From JANNWF01 sp052390415 (lineage in GTDB: Bacteria; Pseudomonadota; Gammaproteobacteria; Xanthomonadales; Xanthomonadaceae): a stretch of 45,477 nucleotides of DNA. Positions 44,622 through 45,477 of the stretch are shown here, in pieces. The stretch covers positions 1 through 45,477 of the forward strand of contig JBQTGY010000124.1 in the NCBI GenBank assembly GCA_052390415.1, written 5' to 3'. The position numbers and the translations under genes were made by a program. Positions within the stretch are counted from its first letter, which is position 1; each line of letters opens with the position of its first letter. The notes under the pieces are model-generated. The model ran no database searches. It saw only the letters and a list, made by a program, of their open reading frames with translations, and was not told the DNA's origin.

Positions 44622-45386
44622 ATGGCCACAAAAATCGATAAAAAAATCAAGGGCTTCAGCGTCAGCACCGGCGAAACCGCCGCACCTGCGCCCGTCCAAA
44701 CCGCCGCGCCCGTGATCACCGAAGCACCGCGCGCCGACGTCATCCAGATGCACGAGCAGATCGAACGCCCCGAGGTGCTGGTCGGCAGCACCTACAAGAT
44801 CAAGTCACCGCTGTTCGAGCACGCCCTCTACGTCACCATCAACGACATCGTGCTGAATCCCGGCACCAAACACGAGTCGCGCCGCCCGTTCGAGATCTTC
44901 GTCAACTCGAAGAACATGGACCACTTCCAGTGGGTGGTCGCCATCACCCGCATCATGTCCGCCGTGTTCCGCAAAGGCGGCGACGTGACCTTCCTGGTCG
45001 AAGAACTGAAAGCCGTATTCGACCCCCGCGGCGGCTACTTCAAGGCCGGCGGCGTGTATATGCCCAGCATCGTCGCCGAAATCGGCGCCGTCATCGAAGA
45101 CCACCTGAAATCGATCGGCATGATCGTCGACGACAACCTGAGCCCCGAGCAAATCGCTCTCATCGCCGAAAAGCGTGCCGCGTATGAAGCGAATCTAAAA
45201 AAAAACGCTGAGCCAAAGAGCCCAGAGCTGAACCTCGCTGCATCCATCAGTGCTGCAAGAGAGGCCAAGCCCAGCAGCGGCTACCCACCCGGTGCCACCA
45301 TGTGCCACAAGTGCAACACCCAAGCCATGATTCTGATGGATGGGTGTCAGACGTGTTTGAGTTGTGGGTATTCGAAGTGTGGGTAG
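44622..45386 (+). CDS. nrdJb: adenosylcobalamin-dependent ribonucleotide reductase, second part NrdJb (TSCPD domain)
   Basis: 254 residues. The first 60 are a flexible linker. The TSCPD-type domain (about 62-185) includes YKIKSPLFEHALYVTIND, RPFEIFVNSKNMDHFQWVV, GGDVTFLVEELKAVFDPRGG split, and GVYMPSIVAEIGAVIEDHL. After a variable linker comes a cysteine-rich tail MCHKCNTQAMILMDGCQTCLSCGYSKCG split into CxxC, CxxC and a final SCGYSKCG: the mobile redox cysteines that re-reduce the active site after each turnover, normally the C-terminus of one-piece class II enzymes. In Pseudomonas aeruginosa the enzyme is likewise split into NrdJa and NrdJb and both are needed. ATG at 44622 with AGGAAGG upstream. 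No NrdR box is visible before it. Confidence 0.9.
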   Translation: MATKIDKKIKGFSVSTGETAAPAPVQTAAPVITEAPRADVIQMHEQIERPEVLVGSTYKIKSPLFEHALYVTINDIVLNPGTKHESRRPFEIFVNSKNMDHFQWVVAITRIMSAVFRKGGDVTFLVEELKAVFDPRGGYFKAGGVYMPSIVAEIGAVIEDHLKSIGMIVDDNLSPEQIALIAEKRAAYEANLKKNAEPKSPELNLAASISAAREAKPSSGYPPGATMCHKCNTQAMILMDGCQTCLSCGYSKCG

Positions 45387-45410
45387 GGTGATACTTGAGA
45401 TGGGCAGCAA

Positions 45411-45475
45411 GTAGGGTGCGTCTCGGACGCACCACTCCCTGGGGCGGATATTGGTGCGTCCGAGACGCACCCTAC
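45411..45475. repeat. inverted-repeat element, GGTGCGTC family, copy B
   Basis: The arms 45411-45434 and 45452-45475 are perfect 24-bp reverse complements: GTAG, then GGTGCGTCTCGGACGCACC, then A; the mirror follows after a 17-nt GC-rich spacer. Each arm is internally palindromic. Same family as 33691-33785. It lies 24 nt after the nrdJb stop and could act as a terminator. Confidence 0.9.
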
Positions 45476-45477
45476 GT

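Overview
The window looks like chromosomal DNA of a GC-rich gammaproteobacterium, most likely of the order Xanthomonadales/Lysobacterales. The reasons are the combination of TPR-fused sulfotransferases, a split class II ribonucleotide reductase, a SAM-I riboswitch in front of a MetX-type homoserine acyltransferase, an AlgP/H1-like lysine-alanine protein, and several families of short palindromic intergenic repeats. This is inferred from gene content; no 16S or tRNA gene is present to prove it. GTG and TTG starts are common and genes are tightly packed.

Left part (1-9.5 kb): an accessory island of enzymes built on TPR scaffolds. A minus-strand operon runs from a small secreted protein (5705-5211) through a TPR/2OG-Fe(II) oxygenase and a TPR/aspartyl-asparaginyl beta-hydroxylase-like protein to a TPR/sulfotransferase (ending at 297). 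Divergent from it lie a SAM methyltransferase and a second TPR/sulfotransferase (5812-8314). An unrecognised secreted, possibly outer-membrane protein follows (9430-8408). This is one of the two best candidates for an undescribed system: four TPR-anchored tailoring enzymes (two hydroxylases and two sulfotransferases) plus a methyltransferase.

Middle part (9.6-28.8 kb): mostly housekeeping. In order: a GAF-GAF-GGDEF-EAL protein, Hsp33 (hslO), monofunctional transglycosylase (mtgA), a GT2 glycosyltransferase overlapping a CBS-domain gene, an ECF-type sigma factor with a membrane-anchored partner, a hemolysin III family protein, release factor 3 (prfC), a beta-propeller (phytase/NHL-like) lipoprotein, a SAM-I riboswitch controlling metX-metB, a MASE1-GGDEF-EAL protein, L-serine dehydratase, a small glutaredoxin-like protein, and a methyltransferase.

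Right part (28.9-45.5 kb): a five-gene overlapping operon GTPase-YceI-cytochrome b561-YceI-GTPase; an ABC ATPase plus membrane-fusion protein without a permease; a leucyl-aminopeptidase family protein with a HAD phosphatase; and a DegP/DegQ protease. The last block is the adenosylcobalamin-dependent ribonucleotide reductase. It has a sigma70-like promoter, two NrdR boxes 31 bp apart, and a long structured leader. The large subunit nrdJa (40194-43460) is interrupted by a 373-residue intein placed exactly before the catalytic thiyl-radical cysteine and still carrying both LAGLIDADG endonuclease motifs. The second half, nrdJb (TSCPD domain and C-terminal redox cysteines), lies 1.16 kb downstream, separated from nrdJa by a histone H1-like gene, a terminator and repeat elements. 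The window ends in a perfect inverted-repeat element that also occurs at 33.7 kb.
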